Assembly (NCBI GenBank): GCA_937897125.1
Contig: CALCPL010000139.1
Location: 1 to 9,664 of the forward strand
DNA: 9,664 bases
Direction of reading: 5' to 3'
From: an uncultured Candidatus Pelagibacter sp.
Lineage (GTDB): Bacteria > Pseudomonadota > Alphaproteobacteria > Pelagibacterales > Pelagibacteraceae
Of this stretch, positions 1 to 6,596 are shown piece after piece. The first letter of the stretch is position 1, and each line of letters starts with the position of its first letter. Below the pieces are notes generated by a model, which was given only the letters and a program-made list of their open reading frames with translations, was not told the origin of the DNA and made no database searches. A program made the translations under genes and the position numbers.

Positions 1-15
1 TGCTATACGAGCCAT
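1..15 (-). CDS. rpsM: 30S ribosomal protein S13, first five codons only
   Basis: The last 15 bases of the minus strand read ATG GCT CGT ATA GCA, giving MARIA. This is the conserved start of bacterial S13 (family consensus MARIAGVNIP). S13 sits in the head of the small subunit and contacts the P-site tRNA and the S19/large-subunit bridge. The gene runs off the left edge, so only its N-terminus is present. Its position just downstream of adk is the usual alphaproteobacterial order and marks the start of the alpha part of the cluster (normally rpsM-rpsK-rpoA-rplQ). No clear Shine-Dalgarno is visible; the bases just before the ATG are A-rich. Five residues alone would be weak evidence, but motif plus gene order makes the call fairly safe. 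Confidence 0.85.
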
Positions 16-38
16 TTTTTTGAGAATAAATTTAGCCT

Positions 39-66
39 TTTATATAAGAAGATGTTCTAAAGTCAA
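39..66 (-). promoter_or_regulatory. Candidate sigma-70-type promoter upstream of rpsM
   Basis: On the minus strand a TTGACT box (61-66) lies 16 bases upstream of a TATAAA box (39-44). Each box matches five of six bases of the bacterial housekeeping consensus (TTGACA and TATAAT). The site falls in the only sizeable spacer of the window, the 55 nt from the adk stop to the rpsM ATG (16-70). Transcription would start near position 31-33, leaving a leader of only about 17 nt before rpsM. The -10 box is easily matched by chance in AT-rich DNA, but the TTGAC part is less so. I see no convincing terminator hairpin in the same spacer. Inference from sequence only. Confidence 0.45.
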
Positions 67-70
67 CGTC

Positions 71-712
71 TTAAACCTTAAGAATTTCATTGATTTTATT
101 GGTTATTTGATCAATTTCACCTGCACCATCGATTTCAGTGAAATTTGAATTTTTTGAATAGAAATCTAATACTGGTTTTGTAGAAGACATGTAAGTGTCA
201 TATCTAGAAATAACAATGTCAAGATTGTCATCTTTTCTTTTCTTTAAATACTCAACACCACATGGATGAAGCTCTATTTCTTCTTTATTGAAATACTCAT
301 TTAACGTCATATTACATTTTTCACAGGTCATTCTGCCCATAATACGCTTTTCAATGATGTCTCTTGAGACGTTTAAGAATATAGTGTGCCCTATTGTTTG
401 TTTGAACTCTTTTAATATAACTTCCAAGTTGTTAGCTTGCTCAACATTTCTTGGATATCCGTCAAAAATAATTCTATCTCTATATTTTAAATTAATTAAA
501 GATTGTCTCAACAAGGTATTAACAATTTCATCTGAAACAAATTTACCATTAGATATCAATTTTTCAATTTCAGCACCAAGATCTGTTTTAGATTTAACTT
601 CATCTCTTAATAGGTTTCCTGTTGATAGCTGAAAGTAATTGTGTTTTTTGACTATAGATTGAGCTTGAGTCCCCTTGCCTGCACCTGGAGGACCAAAAAG
701 AATTATATTCAC
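71..712 (-). CDS. adk: Adenylate kinase, long form with a metal-binding-type lid
   Basis: Adenylate kinase interconverts ATP + AMP and two ADP in the cytoplasm. The 213 residues are a normal length for the long bacterial form. The P-loop GPPGAGKGT spans residues 8-16, the AMP-binding FDGYPR motif 83-88, and the lid domain about 122-162, ending in KRKDDN. The lid carries C130, C133 and C151, as in zinc-lid enzymes, but the fourth expected ligand position is Glu154; His149 is a possible substitute. The start is GTG at 710-712. An in-frame TAA stop lies directly upstream and the P-loop follows at once, so no other start is plausible. It begins 4 nt after secY, and a weak GGAA lies upstream. It is last in the spc part, before the 55-nt spacer to rpsM. 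Confidence 0.97.
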   Translation of the reverse strand: MNIILFGPPGAGKGTQAQSIVKKHNYFQLSTGNLLRDEVKSKTDLGAEIEKLISNGKFVSDEIVNTLLRQSLINLKYRDRIIFDGYPRNVEQANNLEVILKEFKQTIGHTIFLNVSRDIIEKRIMGRMTCEKCNMTLNEYFNKEEIELHPCGVEYLKKRKDDNLDIVISRYDTYMSSTKPVLDFYSKNSNFTEIDGAGEIDQITNKINEILKV

Positions 713-716
713 TTAG

Positions 717-1997
717 TTATTTTCCGAATTTTGTTTTTTTAATTAATTGCTCATATTGAGAGCTCATCAATCTAGTTTGGATTTGTGTAACAGTATCAAT
801 TGCAACTACAACAACAATTAAAATAGAAGTTCCACCTAGGTAAAAAGGGATTGGATAATTAGCAATTAAAAATTCTGGCATTAAACAAACTATTGTTAAA
901 TACAGCGCACCTATTGTTGTTAGTTTTGTTACAATTTTATCAATATACGAAGCAGTGTTTTCACCTGGTCTAATCCCAGGAACAAAGCCACCATATTTTC
1001 TTAAATTATCAGCAGTCTCAGTTGGATTAAATGTTATCGATGTATAGAAAAAAGTAAAAAATATTATTCCAGAAGCATAAAGCAACATGTAAAGAGGTTG
1101 CCCCTGTGTAAAGTATGAACTTATGTTCAAGAATGCATCATTGTCTGAAAAACTAAAATTAGAAAAAGTTACAGGTAATAGCAATAAAGCAGATGCAAAA
1201 ATAGCTGGTATAACACCAGCTTGGTTAATTTTTAAAGGTAAATGAGAAGATTCACCACCATACATTTTATTTCCCATTTGTCTTTTAGGATAGTTTATTA
1301 AAATTTTTCTTAATGCTCTTTCCATGAAAACAATGAACATTATTGTTGCAACTAATAATACAAAAATTCCAATAATCATAATTGTAGATACTGCACCAGT
1401 TCTACCAAGTTCAAATGTAGTAACTAAAGCACGTGGAATTTCAGCAACAATACCAGCAAAAATAATCAATGAAATACCATTACCAATACCTCTTTGAGTT
1501 ATTTGTTCTCCAAGCCACATTAAAAACATTGTACCTGCAACAATGGTAGATACCGCTGTTACTGTAAAGAATAAACCTGGATTAATAACTAAGTCAGCAG
1601 AAGATTGTAAACCTACAGACAATCCATAACCCTGGATAGTTGCTAGAATAACCGTCCCATATCTTGTGATCTGAGTGATTTTTGCTCTTCCAGTTTCACC
1701 TTGTGCCTTTAAATTTTTAAAATAATCAGATACGCCAGTTAACAACTGAACTATAATTGAAGATGAAATATATGGCATGATTCCAAGTGCAAATATAGCC
1801 ATTCTGCTAACAGCTCCGCCTGAAAAAACATTAAACATTCCAAGTAATCCTTTTTGATTACCGCTCATCATTGTTTGTAATTGCTCAGGATCAATACCTG
1901 GAATTGGCACAAAAGTACCAAATCTATAAACTGCTAGGATAAAAATTGTAAAGATTATTCGATTTTTAAGATCATTAGTTTGAGAAGATGCACTCAT
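717..1997 (-). CDS. secY: SecY, channel subunit of the Sec translocon
   Basis: SecY forms the inner-membrane pore of SecYEG, moving unfolded proteins across the membrane with SecA or inserting membrane proteins co-translationally. The 426-residue product is close to family length and shows the expected ten hydrophobic segments. The plug and TM2 region lies at about 50-86 (GGAVSRMAIFALGIMPYIS). The second family signature is at 159-180 (LGEQITQRGIGNGISL). The cytosolic loop FVPGIRPGENT is at 338-348, where R343 corresponds to the conserved arginine needed for SecA-driven transport (R357 in E. coli). The ATG start follows the rplO stop by 10 nt, without a clear Shine-Dalgarno. The C-terminus is short and basic (KKTKFGK). 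No secE or secG lies in the window, as is normal. Confidence 0.98.
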   Translation of the reverse strand: MSASSQTNDLKNRIIFTIFILAVYRFGTFVPIPGIDPEQLQTMMSGNQKGLLGMFNVFSGGAVSRMAIFALGIMPYISSSIIVQLLTGVSDYFKNLKAQGETGRAKITQITRYGTVILATIQGYGLSVGLQSSADLVINPGLFFTVTAVSTIVAGTMFLMWLGEQITQRGIGNGISLIIFAGIVAEIPRALVTTFELGRTGAVSTIMIIGIFVLLVATIMFIVFMERALRKILINYPKRQMGNKMYGGESSHLPLKINQAGVIPAIFASALLLLPVTFSNFSFSDNDAFLNISSYFTQGQPLYMLLYASGIIFFTFFYTSITFNPTETADNLRKYGGFVPGIRPGENTASYIDKIVTKLTTIGALYLTIVCLMPEFLIANYPIPFYLGGTSILIVVVVAIDTVTQIQTRLMSSQYEQLIKKTKFGK

Positions 1998-2007
1998 AAT
2001 ATCTTAA

Positions 2008-2469
2008 TTATTTTTTCAATTGTATTGTGCCGCCTGCTTTTTCTAATTTAACTACAGCAGCTTTTGATATTAGATCAGCTTCAATGCTAACTTTATCTTT
2101 AATGTCACCTGTGCCTAGTATTTTTAATTTTTGAGAATTCTTATTAATTAATTTCAATTTAATAAGTAAAGCCATGTTTATTACATCGCTTGAATTAATT
2201 GTTTTTTCATCAATATATGATTGAATTTTTTCTAAATTCATTATTGCTATAACGGCTTGGTATCTCTTAATTGCATTAAAGCCTCTTTTAGGTAATCTTC
2301 TATATAAAGGCATTTGACCACCTTCAAAAGCTTTAATAGCAACACCAGATCTAGATTTTTGACCCTTAACTCCTCTTCCAGAAGTTTTACCTTTTCCAGA
2401 ACCGATACCTCTACCAACTCTCATTTTTTTTTTATATAAAACTTTTCCTGTAGTATTTAATGTGCTCAT
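2008..2469 (-). CDS. rplO: 50S ribosomal protein L15
   Basis: L15 is a late-assembling large-subunit protein whose long basic N-terminal arm threads into 23S rRNA. The 153 residues are in the family range. The glycine/lysine-rich arm RVGRGIGSGKGKTSGRG spans residues 17-33 and continues through the conserved GQMPLYRRLPKRGF (51-64). The C-terminal globular signature is at about 114-148, ending KLEKAGGT. The first 15 residues are more divergent than the rest. The ATG shares its A with the TAA of rpsE (TAATG), and a GAGG three bases upstream is a Shine-Dalgarno candidate with short spacing. In most bacteria rpmD (L30) sits between rpsE and rplO; here nothing does. Confidence 0.98.
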   Translation of the reverse strand: MSTLNTTGKVLYKKKMRVGRGIGSGKGKTSGRGVKGQKSRSGVAIKAFEGGQMPLYRRLPKRGFNAIKRYQAVIAIMNLEKIQSYIDEKTINSSDVINMALLIKLKLINKNSQKLKILGTGDIKDKVSIEADLISKAAVVKLEKAGGTIQLKK

Positions 2470-2981
2470 TATCCTCTTTTTTCAATTACGTCAGAAATTT
2501 TTTTATTTCTAATTGTTGCTATATGTTTTGGTGAATTTTGTTTTGAAAGAGCCTTCATTGTAGCTCTTATCATGTTGTGAGGGTTTGATGTTCCCATTGA
2601 TTTAGCAACTATATCCTTAATTCCTAAGACTTCACAAACTGCTCTCACTGGACCCCCAGCAATAATACCGGTTCCTTTTGGAGCTGATCTTAAAATAATC
2701 TTACCTGCTCCATCTTTACCGTAAACATCGTGGTGTATAGTTCTACCTTCTCTTAAAGGTATATGGATTAATTTTCTTCTAGCAGTTTCATTTGCTTTTT
2801 TAATTGCATCTGGAACTTGTTTAGCTTTAGCATGTGCTATACCAATTTTACCTGCTTGATTTCCAACAACAACTAGTGCTGAAAAACCAAATCTACGTCC
2901 ACCTTTTACAACTTTAGTAATTCTATTAATGTGAACTAATTTTTCTAAAATTCCATCGTCAATTTTTTTTTTAAAGTCCAT
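2469..2981 (-). CDS. rpsE: 30S ribosomal protein S5
   Basis: S5 sits at the mRNA entry channel of the small subunit and contributes to decoding fidelity and mRNA unwinding with S3 and S4. The 170 residues fit the family. The N-terminal double-stranded-RNA-binding-like domain (about 13-76) carries the signature beginning [14 protein letters not shown] (27-40). The C-terminal S5 domain includes [18 protein letters not shown] (103-120) and NSPKHIA (149-155). In the loop where most homologues have GHGKA or GYGKA, this protein reads AHAKA (49-53), two glycine-to-alanine changes. It starts 2 nt after rplR and its stop overlaps rplO by one base. All core motifs are present, so the call is firm. Confidence 0.98.
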   Translation of the reverse strand: MDFKKKIDDGILEKLVHINRITKVVKGGRRFGFSALVVVGNQAGKIGIAHAKAKQVPDAIKKANETARRKLIHIPLREGRTIHHDVYGKDGAGKIILRSAPKGTGIIAGGPVRAVCEVLGIKDIVAKSMGTSNPHNMIRATMKALSKQNSPKHIATIRNKKISDVIEKRG

Positions 2982-2983
2982 AA

Positions 2984-3340
2984 TTAAAATTCCATTCCAT
3001 TTTTACGTAACGTTTCAGCAAATGCCTTAACTCTACCGTGATATTTATAAACACCTCTATCAAAATAGATTTTTGTTATCTTTTTTTCTACTGCTTTTTT
3101 TGCTAATTTTTCAGCAACAATTTTAGAAATATCGGTCTTATTAACTTTACTCATAGCTTTAACATCTTTTTCAATAGAAGAAGAAGAAAGTAAGGTAATA
3201 TTTTTAACATCATCAATGATTTGAGCAGATATATTTTTTAAAGACCTTGAAATACTTAGTCTAAATCTATCGGGAGAAGAGACGTTTTTAACTTTATTAG
3301 TTACTCTAAATTTTTTTCTTTGGATTGCATTTAATTTCAT
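2984..3340 (-). CDS. rplR: 50S ribosomal protein L18
   Basis: L18 binds 5S rRNA with L5 and helps dock it into the central protuberance. The 118 residues match the usual bacterial length. After a basic, disordered-looking N-terminus (1-24) comes the conserved [20 protein letters not shown] (25-44). The C-terminal signature includes FDRG (93-96), then [16 protein letters not shown], ending in GMEF where most homologues end GLEF or GLKF. The region at 50-75, rich in serine and lysine, is the most variable. The ATG overlaps the rplF stop by one base (TAATG), suggesting translational coupling; rpsE follows after 2 nt. Confidence 0.97.
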   Translation of the reverse strand: MKLNAIQRKKFRVTNKVKNVSSPDRFRLSISRSLKNISAQIIDDVKNITLLSSSSIEKDVKAMSKVNKTDISKIVAEKLAKKAVEKKITKIYFDRGVYKYHGRVKAFAETLRKNGMEF

Positions 3341-3879
3341 TATTTTTTCTTTCCTTCTTTTCTTAATATATACTGACCTTTTTCTCTAATACCCTTACCT
3401 TTATAAGGCTCTGGTTTTCTAAAAGATTTAATTTTTGAACAAACCATACCAACTTGTTGCTTGTCAGATCCACTAACTTTGACAGTCGTTTGTTTTTCAA
3501 CAACAATTTTAATACCTTCTGGTATATCAAAATTTATATCATGACTATAACCAAGCTGTAGATTTAATTGTTTTTCTTTTAGCGCAGCTCTATAACCAAC
3601 ACCAACTAACTCTAATATTTTTTCATATCCAGTACTAGAACCAATAACAGCATTATTTATTAAACTTCTATTCATTCCCCATAGTCTTTTTGAATTTTGG
3701 TCAACTTTCTTTGGTTTGATTGATATCTCTTTTCCTTCAGTAATATCAACATTAAACATTTCTAAATCAACATTAAGAGATTTTTTCCCTAATGGTCCTT
3801 CAATATTAAGCACGTTACCAGATAGCACTGCTTTAACTTTTTCAGGAATTGAAATACTTATTTTACCAATTTTAGACAT
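3340..3879 (-). CDS. rplF: 50S ribosomal protein L6
   Basis: L6 lies near the GTPase-associated region and the sarcin-ricin loop of the large subunit. The 179 residues are standard and form two similar alpha/beta domains. Landmarks are [15 protein letters not shown] at the start, [10 protein letters not shown] (67-76), LVGVGYRA (91-98) and the diagnostic [12 protein letters not shown] (153-164), followed by a lysine-rich tail. The start codon shares a base with the rpsH stop (TAATG), and the stop does the same with rplR, so this gene is overlapped at both ends. Together with rpsH-rplF-rplR it keeps the universal spc order. Confidence 0.98.
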   Translation of the reverse strand: MSKIGKISISIPEKVKAVLSGNVLNIEGPLGKKSLNVDLEMFNVDITEGKEISIKPKKVDQNSKRLWGMNRSLINNAVIGSSTGYEKILELVGVGYRAALKEKQLNLQLGYSHDINFDIPEGIKIVVEKQTTVKVSGSDKQQVGMVCSKIKSFRKPEPYKGKGIREKGQYILRKEGKKK

Positions 3880-4274
3880 TAAAATACCTTACAGATTATT
3901 TCACCACCAACTTTTTGTTTTCTAGCATCAACATCAGTCATAACACCCTTTGGAGTAGAAACTATTGCAACACCGAGCCCACCATTAATTTTTGGTAAAC
4001 TGTCAGCACTTGAAAAAATTCTTCTTCCTGGCTTTGACACTCTTTCAAATGTGCTAATAACTGGGTTTCCTGAATAATATTTAAGGTCTATAGATAAAAC
4101 TGGTTTTTTATCTTCAGTATCAATTTTATATTCTTTAATAAAACCTTCATTTTTTAAAATATCTGCAATTTTTACTTTAAAGTTAGAAGAAGGCAGTGCA
4201 ACTTTTTTGTGATTTCTCACTAAAGCATTCTTTATTCTTGCAATCATATCCCCTATTGGGTCACTTAAGCTCAT
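3879..4274 (-). CDS. rpsH: 30S ribosomal protein S8
   Basis: S8 binds the central domain of 16S rRNA (helix 21) early in subunit assembly. In E. coli it also represses the spc operon by binding its mRNA near the rplE start. The 131 residues are normal length. The N-terminus SLSDPIGDMIARIKNA, VSKPGRRIF (79-87) and the C-terminal ISTPKGV-type signature (VSTPKGVMTDVDAR, 105-118) are clear. It ends GGEIICKVF, as in alphaproteobacteria. It has the clearest Shine-Dalgarno I examined here: AAAGGA at 4279-4284, four bases before the ATG, inside the 10-nt gap after rpsN. Whether S8 autoregulates here cannot be told; the rplX/rplE junction has no spacer for a separate site. Confidence 0.98.
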   Translation of the reverse strand: MSLSDPIGDMIARIKNALVRNHKKVALPSSNFKVKIADILKNEGFIKEYKIDTEDKKPVLSIDLKYYSGNPVISTFERVSKPGRRIFSSADSLPKINGGLGVAIVSTPKGVMTDVDARKQKVGGEIICKVF

Positions 4275-4284
4275 ATATTCCTTT

Positions 4285-4590
4285 CTACCAGCTCGACTTC
4301 GTCATGCCTGGAATTAATCCATGCAATCCTAAGTCCCTTAAAGCTATTCTTGATATTTTTAATTTTCTGTAAACACCATGTGGTCTTCCAGTAATTTGAC
4401 ATCTATTCATCACTCTATTTTTAGCTGAATTTCTAGGTAAATTAGATAATTTTTGTTGTGCTTTAAATCTTTCTTCAAGAGAAATTTTCTTATCCATGAT
4501 AATTTTTTTTAAAGCTAATCTTTTTTTAAACAATCTATCTGAAAGTTTAATTCTTTTATCGTTTTTTTGAACTGCACTTACTTTAGCCAT
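4285..4590 (-). CDS. rpsN: 30S ribosomal protein S14, long zinc-free form
   Basis: S14 sits in the head of the small subunit near S3, S10 and S19. The 101-residue length and the absence of paired CxxC motifs show the long zinc-independent (C-minus) type; the only cysteine is C64. The conserved C-terminal half reads LPRNSAKNRVMNRCQITGRP (51-70) and continues HGVYRKLKISRIALRDLG to the typical end GMTKSSW. The N-terminal half is lysine-rich and more variable. It follows rplE by 2 nt and ends in TAG, unlike most genes here, which end in TAA. The placement rplE-rpsN-rpsH is canonical. Confidence 0.98.
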   Translation of the reverse strand: MAKVSAVQKNDKRIKLSDRLFKKRLALKKIIMDKKISLEERFKAQQKLSNLPRNSAKNRVMNRCQITGRPHGVYRKLKISRIALRDLGLHGLIPGMTKSSW

Positions 4591-4592
4591 TT

Positions 4593-5147
4593 CTAATTGT
4601 CTCCTTTTTTAATAAATGGAAAATTTAATTTCTCTAGGAGCGCAAAACTATGATCTTTGTTTATAGCAGCAATTACAACTACAACATCAAGACCTCTAAT
4701 TTTGTCTATTCTATCAAAATTAACTTCATGAAAAATTATATGTTCTTTAATTCCAAAAGTATAATTACCAAATTTATCAAAACCTTTGGGAGATAGACCT
4801 CTAAAATCTTTAATTCTTGGTAGCGCGATATTAACTAATCTATCAATAAACTCATACATTTTATTACCCCTTAGGGTAACTTTTAAACCTGCATTGGTAC
4901 CTTTTCTTGTTTTAAAGTTAGCAACAGATTTCTTAAATTTTGTAACTGTAGGTTTTTGTCCAGTAATTTTTCCTAAATCTTCTTCAGTAGATTTCATAAT
5001 TTTAGCATCAGCACCATCAAGACCTAGGCCCATATTAATAACAACTTTAACAAGTTTTGGTCCCTGAAAAGTATTCTTAAATCCTAATTGCTCTTTAAGG
5101 GCAGGTTGAATTTCTTTGTAATAAAGTTCTTTTAATCTTGGTGTCAT
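4593..5147 (-). CDS. rplE: 50S ribosomal protein L5
   Basis: L5 binds 5S rRNA and forms part of the central protuberance, touching the P-site tRNA and the bridge to S13. The 184 residues are near the usual length. Motifs include VVINMGLG (35-42), ITGQKP (61-66), the loop around RIKDFRGLSPKGFD (111-124), NYTFGIKEHIIF (128-139) and FDRIDKIRGLDV (144-155). The ATG shares a base with the rplX stop (TAATG); a GAGG ten bases upstream, inside the rplX coding end, can serve as ribosome binding site. In E. coli the S8 repressor site overlaps the start of this gene; I could not recognise an equivalent structure by eye. Confidence 0.98.
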   Translation of the reverse strand: MTPRLKELYYKEIQPALKEQLGFKNTFQGPKLVKVVINMGLGLDGADAKIMKSTEEDLGKITGQKPTVTKFKKSVANFKTRKGTNAGLKVTLRGNKMYEFIDRLVNIALPRIKDFRGLSPKGFDKFGNYTFGIKEHIIFHEVNFDRIDKIRGLDVVVVIAAINKDHSFALLEKLNFPFIKKGDN

Positions 5148-5395
5148 TATTTTTTAGCCTCAGTTTTTTTAATTTTTTCTTTTAAATCAATAAGTGCAAG
5201 GTTTGAAATATGTATAAAACTTTCTTTGGAAATAATTCCACCTTTTTTTTCTTTTGTAGTTTTAACGTGTTTTTTCACAATATTAATTCCTTGAACTTTT
5301 GCTCTGTTGTTAGGTCTATCTATTTCAATAACCTCACCTTCTTTTTTTTTATCTCTTCCAGTTAATACTTTTACTTTAGAACCTTTTTTAATCAT
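5147..5395 (-). CDS. rplX: 50S ribosomal protein L24, short form
   Basis: L24 is an assembly initiator that binds the 5' domain of 23S rRNA near the tunnel exit. The KOW-containing N-terminal part is intact: [20 protein letters not shown] (1-20), then [22 protein letters not shown] (37-58) and the conserved [10 protein letters not shown] (61-70). After that the protein ends in a lysine-rich tail at residue 82. Typical bacterial L24 is around 100-105 residues and continues with a segment of the type DGKPTRVGFK...KKVRVAKRSG, which is missing here. No frameshifted continuation is needed, because the stop coincides with the rplE start (TAATG). The short form therefore looks genuine. It follows rplN by one base. 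Confidence 0.95.
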   Translation of the reverse strand: MIKKGSKVKVLTGRDKKKEGEVIEIDRPNNRAKVQGINIVKKHVKTTKEKKGGIISKESFIHISNLALIDLKEKIKKTEAKK

Positions 5396-5396
5396 T

Positions 5397-5765
5397 TTAT
5401 AATACCTCTGGAGCTAATGAAATTATTTTCATTTGACCTCTACTTCTTAGTTCTCTTGTAACAGGTCCAAAAATCCTAGTTCCAACCGGTTCACCTTTGT
5501 CATCAACTAAAACTGCTGCATTGTTATCAAATTTAACTTTTGAACCATCGTCTCTATGAATTCCATATTTAACACGAACTACAACTGCTTTGTGTACAGA
5601 GCCTTTTTTAACTTTACCCTTAGGTATCGCTTCTTTTACAGCAACGACGATTGTATCACCAATACTAGCATATCTACGTTTTGATCCACCAAGAACCTTA
5701 ATACATTCAATTCTTTTTGCACCAGTGTTGTCTGCAACTAACATTTCAGTTTGTACCTGTATCAT
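5397..5765 (-). CDS. rplN: 50S ribosomal protein L14
   Basis: L14 lies at the subunit interface, forming bridges to 16S rRNA and serving as the docking site of the silencing factor RsfS. The 122 residues are the canonical length. The start [18 protein letters not shown], the central [15 protein letters not shown] (61-75) and the terminal [12 protein letters not shown] (95-106) make the call certain. It is the first gene of the classical spc operon. Its ATG overlaps the TGA stop of rpsQ in an ATGA junction (5762-5765), so there is no room for a separate promoter or leader between the S10 and spc parts. Confidence 0.99.
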   Translation of the reverse strand: MIQVQTEMLVADNTGAKRIECIKVLGGSKRRYASIGDTIVVAVKEAIPKGKVKKGSVHKAVVVRVKYGIHRDDGSKVKFDNNAAVLVDDKGEPVGTRIFGPVTRELRSRGQMKIISLAPEVL

Positions 5766-5998
5766 TTAGAACCATCCATTACTTGAAATTTTTTATTTTT
5801 TGAAAATGGTTTACATTCAATAATTGAAACCTTATCTCCAGTTTTAAATTTATTATTTTCATCATGTGCATTATATTTTTTTTGAACTTTAACCACTTTT
5901 TTTAGCACTGGATGTGAATATTTTCTCTCTACCGCTACAGTAATAGTTTTATTGGGCTTATCACTAGTAACTACTCCAGTTAATATTTTTTTAGGCAT
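5762..5998 (-). CDS. rpsQ: 30S ribosomal protein S17
   Basis: S17 is an early-binding small-subunit protein with an OB fold that contacts the 5' and central domains of 16S rRNA. The 78 residues match the family. Motifs are the [18 protein letters not shown] strand region (8-25), HPVLKK (29-34) and the signature [14 protein letters not shown] (54-67). It is the last gene of the classical S10 operon. It overlaps rpmC by 8 nt at its start and rplN by 4 nt at its stop. It ends in TGA because of the ATGA overlap, whereas most neighbours end in TAA. Confidence 0.98.
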   Translation of the reverse strand: MPKKILTGVVTSDKPNKTITVAVERKYSHPVLKKVVKVQKKYNAHDENNKFKTGDKVSIIECKPFSKNKKFQVMDGSK

Positions 5999-6182
5999 TT
6001 AATTTTCCTTTTAGTATAGTTTTTAACCTTGCAATTGTTTTTTTTGTTTGTCCAATTTTTGATGGGTCTTTAATTTCAGAATTAATTCTTTGAAATCTAA
6101 AATTAAATAAATCTTTTTTCAATTTATCTATGTTTTTTAAAACTTCGTCTTTAGATAATTTTTTAATTTCTTGTTTTTTCAT
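5991..6182 (-). CDS. rpmC: 50S ribosomal protein L29
   Basis: L29 is a small two-helix protein at the tunnel exit, beside L23, where it helps form the docking site for trigger factor and SRP. I start it at the ATG at 6180-6182, giving 63 residues beginning [10 protein letters not shown]. An in-frame TTG three codons upstream (6189-6191) would lie inside rplP and add MHN without family support; the ATG falls one base after the rplP stop, which fits the spacing of the whole cluster. The conserved LFNFRFQ (25-31) and the signature [16 protein letters not shown] (42-57) are present. Its stop overlaps the start of rpsQ by 8 nt. Confidence 0.95.
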   Translation of the reverse strand: MKKQEIKKLSKDEVLKNIDKLKKDLFNFRFQRINSEIKDPSKIGQTKKTIARLKTILKGKLNA

Positions 6183-6183
6183 A

Positions 6184-6594
6184 TTATGCAAATCTTTTTA
6201 TAAACTTAGTTTTAATAGGTAATTTAGCAGACGCTTTATAAAGAGCTTCTTTTGCAATTGCTTCTGAAACACCATCAATTTCAAACAAAATTCTACCAGG
6301 TTTAACTCTACATGCCCAATATTCAGGAGCACCTTTACCTTTACCCATTCTTACTTCAACAGGTTTTTTTGAAACTGGAATATTTGGAAAAATTCTAGTC
6401 CAAACACGTCCTTGTCTTTTCATGTGTCTAGTTAAAGCAACCCTAGCAGCTTCAATTTGTTTACCAATAATTCTTTCAGGAGCCATAGCTTTTAAAGCAA
6501 ATGATCCATAATTAATCTTCGCAGCACGTGTGGCTGTTCCATGAATTCTGCCTTTGTGAGCTTTTCTATATTTTGTTCTTACTGGCTGTAACAT
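6184..6594 (-). CDS. rplP: 50S ribosomal protein L16
   Basis: L16 contacts the A-site tRNA elbow and helps shape the peptidyl transferase region. The 136 residues are normal. Visible motifs are [16 protein letters not shown] (1-16), [21 protein letters not shown] (47-67, interrupted by no gap), [13 protein letters not shown] (81-93) and [15 protein letters not shown] (97-111). R82 aligns with the E. coli arginine (R81) that is hydroxylated by YcfD/RoxA; whether that modification occurs here is unknown. It lies 2 nt after rpsC and one base before the rpmC ATG, in the standard rpsC-rplP-rpmC order. Confidence 0.99.
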   Translation of the reverse strand: MLQPVRTKYRKAHKGRIHGTATRAAKINYGSFALKAMAPERIIGKQIEAARVALTRHMKRQGRVWTRIFPNIPVSKKPVEVRMGKGKGAPEYWACRVKPGRILFEIDGVSEAIAKEALYKASAKLPIKTKFIKRFA

Positions 6595-6596
6595 AA

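Noticed and set aside
47..58. Small inverted repeat AGAACATCTTCT in the adk-rpsM spacer as a terminator or operator
   Set aside because: Only four base pairs with a four-base loop and no run of U after it; too weak in AT-rich DNA to call.
288..632. Plus-strand open frames inside adk, rplF, rplE, rpsC and rplW (for example 288-632, 4786-5067 and 6838-7074)
   Set aside because: They lie wholly or almost wholly antisense to firmly identified genes, show no recognisable domains and are what AT-rich genes with few stops on the other strand produce by chance.
4501..4510. Poly-T runs on the plus strand (poly-A in the message), here and at several other places, as programmed frameshift sites
   Set aside because: All genes read through in one frame to full family length, so no frameshift is needed; the runs reflect lysine codons in an AT-rich genome.
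5100..5200. S8 autoregulatory RNA site around the rplX/rplE junction, as in E. coli
   Set aside because: I could not recognise the conserved S8-binding helix by eye. A covariance-model search of this region would be needed to decide.
6183..6191. Longer L29 starting at TTG (MHN extension)
   Set aside because: It would overlap the end of rplP and uses a weak start; the ATG at 6180-6182 gives the family-typical N-terminus.
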